From a virus, in the IMG/VR virus record IMGVR_UViG_3300043750_000004, positions 1 through 22,313 of that record: 22,313 nt of DNA; one strand, written 5' to 3'. Positions 20,417 to 22,313 of the stretch are shown here, in pieces; the stretch's first letter is position 1, and every line of letters starts with the position of its first letter. Under the pieces are notes generated by a model. It was given only the letters and a program-made list of their open reading frames with translations. It did not search any database and was not told the DNA's origin. Made by a program: the position numbers and the translations under genes.

Positions 20417-20821
20417 GGAGCAGGGCTCTACCCTCCCCCGACACAGGGGGTCGAGACGACCTCCAGCGGCTTCACCATCGCTGATGCGACGCAGTTCTCG
20501 CTGACCTCGTTCAACGCCCGCCGCTTCAACGGGGTCGTCACGTTCCAGGTCTTCGTCACCACGCTGAAGACGATCAACGCCGGGACGACGGCACCGTACA
20601 ACCTGCCGGACGTCACGATCGGCACGCTGCCCAGCGGCTGGCGTCCGGCGAATACGCAGACCGCGATCTTCTCGACCGGCTACGCAGACGGCGAGGCGGA
20701 CGTCAGAGCGGACGGCACGATCGTCGTCCGCACGACGAACACGTACTCGATCCGCAACGCAACGGACGGCGCGAACAGCACCGCCGACAACCTCATTCTC
20801 AGTTGCACGTTCGTGCAGTAA
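20414..20821 (+). CDS. Small fibre-associated protein, hypothetical
   Basis: This 135-residue protein lies between two fibre-type genes. It is beta-rich and polar: VETTSSGFTIADATQFSLTSFNARRFNGVVTFQVFVTTLKTIN, then the NLPDVTIGTLPSGWRPANTQTAIFSTGYADG segment, and a strand-rich end (GTIVVRTTNTYSI…LILSCTFVQ). Segments like IGTLPSGWRP…GYADGEADVRADGTIVVRT are common in small phage tail-tip proteins and resemble a jelly-roll beta-sandwich. I prefer GTG 20414 to GTG 20408 because of its spacing from AGGAGG. I do not recognise a family name. A fibre-tip or carbohydrate-binding role is inferred from position and composition. Confidence 0.68.
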   Translation: MGAGLYPPPTQGVETTSSGFTIADATQFSLTSFNARRFNGVVTFQVFVTTLKTINAGTTAPYNLPDVTIGTLPSGWRPANTQTAIFSTGYADGEADVRADGTIVVRTTNTYSIRNATDGANSTADNLILSCTFVQ

Positions 20822-20848
20822 TCCCCCAGACCCCAAGGAGGACCGTCC

Positions 20849-22120
20849 GTGGCGATCACGTCCTACCCCTTCGACAGCCAGGCCGTTACCGAGACCGACT
20901 ACTCGCGCTTGTTCCGTGAGTTCCAGAGCACGGGAGTGGCGGACGGCGTGGGAGGTGGCTCCCTCTACACGTACGCGGACGGCACCGGCATGACCGTCAA
21001 GGTCAGCTCCGGCTTCGCCATCGTCCGCGGCCACGCCATCTACTCGTCGGCGACCGAGGTGCTGACCATCGCCGCGTCGAACACCACGTCCCGAGTCGAC
21101 CGCATCGTGCTCAAGCTCGACCCGGCGACCAACTCGATCACCCTCGCGGTGAAGCCCGGCACGGCCGGCTCGTCGACTCCGCCCGCCCTGACCCAGACGG
21201 ACACCGGCACCTACGAGTTCTCGCTGGCCAAGGTCACGGTCGGTGCCAACGTCACCTCGATCTCCGCCGCGTCCGTGCAGGGCGAGCGCAAGTTCCTCGG
21301 CAACACGGTCGGCGGCTGGACCACTGACACCCGGCCGGACTCCCCTCGCGTGGGCCGGCTCGGCTACAACCAGTCGACCAGCACCTGGGAGTTCTGGAAC
21401 GGCACGGCCTGGACCAGCCTGACGCAGGCGATCGACTGGTCGAGCCTGAGCAACAAGCCGGCCACGTTCGTCCCGGCCGCGCACACTCACCTGTGGGCCG
21501 ACATCACCGACAAGCCGACGACGTTCGCGCCGGCCTCGCACTCCCACACCTGGGACAGCGTGACGGGCAAGCCGACCACCTTCGCGCCGGCCACCCACTC
21601 GCACACCTGGTCCTCGATCACCTCGAAGCCGACCACGTTCGCCCCGAGCTCGCACTCCCACTCCAGCTACCTGGAGTCCGGCGACACGATCGCCTGGGCC
21701 AACGGCTCGAAGAAGCCTCACGCCAACTCGGTGTCCGGCTCGGGCACGTACTACGCGGTGTGGGTCGAGGGTGACGGCACCTTCGCGCGGAACACCTCCT
21801 CGATCAAGTTCAAGGAGAACGTCCGCGACTTCGAGGTCGACCCGGACGAGGTGCTGAAGCTCCGCCCGGTCATCTACGACCGCAAGGACACGGCCGGCGA
21901 GGACGGCCAGGTCCGCGAGGGCCGCAAGGACGAGGTCGGTCTGATCGCCGAGGAGGTCGAACCCCTCCTCCCCTGGGCCATCAACTACCTCGACGGTGAG
22001 GTGGACGGCCTGCGCTACGACCTGCTCGGGGTCGCCCTGATCCCCGTGGTGCAGCGCCAGGCCCAGCAGATCGACGACCTCGAAGCCCGCCTCGCGGCGC
22101 TGGAGGCCAAGCTGTCGTGA
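20849..22120 (+). CDS. Tail fibre with C-terminal S74 auto-cleaving chaperone domain
   Basis: This 423-residue protein has an N-terminal attachment domain (ITSYPFDSQAVTETDYSRLFREFQ…GVADGVGGGSL, about residues 1-150). A short WNGTAW motif follows, then four 19-residue repeats with H-x-H motifs (197-272). The C-terminal part (about 317-423) is an intramolecular chaperone of peptidase family S74. SSIKFKENV supplies the Ser317/Lys322 dyad, followed by LRPVIYDRK, EVGLIAEEVEPLLP, the YDLLGVALIPVVQRQAQQI helix and a coiled-coil end. Such domains fold fibre trimers and then cut themselves off at the serine. GTG 20849 lies seven bases after AAGGAGG (20835-20841). It ends in a GTGA overlap with the next gene. 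Confidence 0.9.
   Translation: MAITSYPFDSQAVTETDYSRLFREFQSTGVADGVGGGSLYTYADGTGMTVKVSSGFAIVRGHAIYSSATEVLTIAASNTTSRVDRIVLKLDPATNSITLAVKPGTAGSSTPPALTQTDTGTYEFSLAKVTVGANVTSISAASVQGERKFLGNTVGGWTTDTRPDSPRVGRLGYNQSTSTWEFWNGTAWTSLTQAIDWSSLSNKPATFVPAAHTHLWADITDKPTTFAPASHSHTWDSVTGKPTTFAPATHSHTWSSITSKPTTFAPSSHSHSSYLESGDTIAWANGSKKPHANSVSGSGTYYAVWVEGDGTFARNTSSIKFKENVRDFEVDPDEVLKLRPVIYDRKDTAGEDGQVREGRKDEVGLIAEEVEPLLPWAINYLDGEVDGLRYDLLGVALIPVVQRQAQQIDDLEARLAALEAKLS
21437..21664 (+). repeat. Four tandem 57-base repeats coding H-x-H motifs
   Basis: Units start at 21437, 21494, 21551 and 21608. Each encodes 19 residues of the form W-x-x-[ILV]-[ST]-x-KP-x-TF-x-P-x-x-H-[ST]-H-x. H-x-H repeats of this kind hold metal ions along the axis of trimeric phage fibres. 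Copy number could vary by slippage or recombination. Confidence 0.8.
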
Positions 22121-22313
22121 ACTCCATCGCCATGGACCCCACTGTGCAAGTGTCGCTGGTGACCGCAGGCGGCACGGTGACCGTCGCCCTGGTGGGCATC
22201 GTCATCGAGCTCCTGCGCCGCCAGGCCAACGCCCTCAACGAGGTGCGAGCGCACACAGCGGAGGCCCGCGACCAGGTCGCCAACACCCACGACACGAACC
22301 TGCGCGACGACCT
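22117..22313 (+). CDS. Membrane-anchored protein (DUF2746-like), partial
   Basis: The gene runs off the right edge, so only 65 residues are visible. GTG 22117 overlaps the fibre stop as GTGA. The N-terminus (NSIAMDPTVQVSLVTAGG) leads into one membrane segment (about residues 16-33, TAGGTVTVALVGIVIELL). A basic then charged helix follows (RRQANALNEVRAHTAEARDQVANTHDTNLRDD). This layout, and the ARDQVANTHDTNLRDD stretch in particular, resembles DUF2746 proteins found beside lysis genes of actinophages. Its role is unknown; a holin-like or holin-accessory function is possible because lysis genes usually follow the fibres. An exact copy of the dispersed motif (22143-22152) lies in frame and encodes V-Q-V. 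Confidence 0.72.
   Translation, partial: MNSIAMDPTVQVSLVTAGGTVTVALVGIVIELLRRQANALNEVRAHTAEARDQVANTHDTNLRDD
22143..22152 (+). repeat. Dispersed motif TGTGCAAGTG, copy inside the last gene
   Basis: An exact copy, 23 bases after the fibre stop. The distance from the preceding stop resembles the intergenic copies, but here it lies inside the next reading frame unless that gene starts later. Confidence 0.55.

Noticed and set aside
1-22313. tRNA genes, CRISPR arrays, insertion sequences, integrase or attachment sites
   Set aside because: I looked for cloverleaf-type elements, regularly spaced direct repeats, transposase motifs and recombinase motifs and saw none. A tool-based scan could still find a divergent tRNA.

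Overview
The window is the packaging and virion-structure half of a long-tailed (siphovirus) phage or prophage of a high-GC actinobacterium, most likely Streptomyces or a close relative. Three things point there: the strong GC bias, the frequent GTG starts behind AAGGAGG-type ribosome sites, and the gene order HNH - TerS - TerL - portal - MuF - scaffold - capsid - neck genes - tail tube - tail chaperones - tape measure - baseplate - fibres. No integrase, repressor, tRNA gene or CRISPR array is visible, so the sequence does not show whether the phage is temperate.

Layout. Positions 25-216 hold one small leftward gene. Positions 217-644 are a structured non-coding stretch: GC-rich hairpins, an array of GTAAG elements in both orientations, and a TTGACA promoter-like site. 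From 645 every gene reads rightward. HNH endonuclease 1 is followed by a 229-base gap with hairpins, a small membrane protein, a thioredoxin-like protein that seems to start at CTG, the small terminase subunit, HNH endonuclease 2 and the large terminase subunit. The head module is at 4404-8638 (portal, MuF-like protein, scaffold, major capsid protein) and the connector and neck genes at 8711-10480. Next come the major tail protein (10493-11233), the frameshifted tail assembly chaperones (11363-12090), the 1331-residue tape measure (12094-16089), the distal tail and hub proteins (16095-18164), a small tip protein, two fibre-type proteins with a small protein between them, and the start of a membrane-anchored gene that leaves the window.

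How the genes work together. HNH 1 and the two terminase subunits cut DNA and drive it through the portal into a shell built by the capsid and scaffold proteins. The neck proteins close the head and join it to a tail tube assembled on the tape measure with help from the chaperones G and GT. The hub and fibres recognise the cell. Most genes are packed with GTGA or TGATG overlaps, which suggests translational coupling. The few real gaps (after TerL, scaffold, capsid and major tail protein) all carry the same 10-base motif.

Most notable. (1) The large terminase gene is not one open frame: its Walker A region is split by a +1 shift exactly at a TTA codon, which is very rare in Streptomyces. (2) TGTGCAAGTG recurs in one orientation at gene junctions, often within strong hairpins. 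(3) A hairpin upstream of the terminase region is flanked by three GTAAG copies on one side and three CTTAC copies on the other. (4) A thioredoxin-like gene appears to start at CTG. All calls come from reading the sequence by eye; no database search was run.
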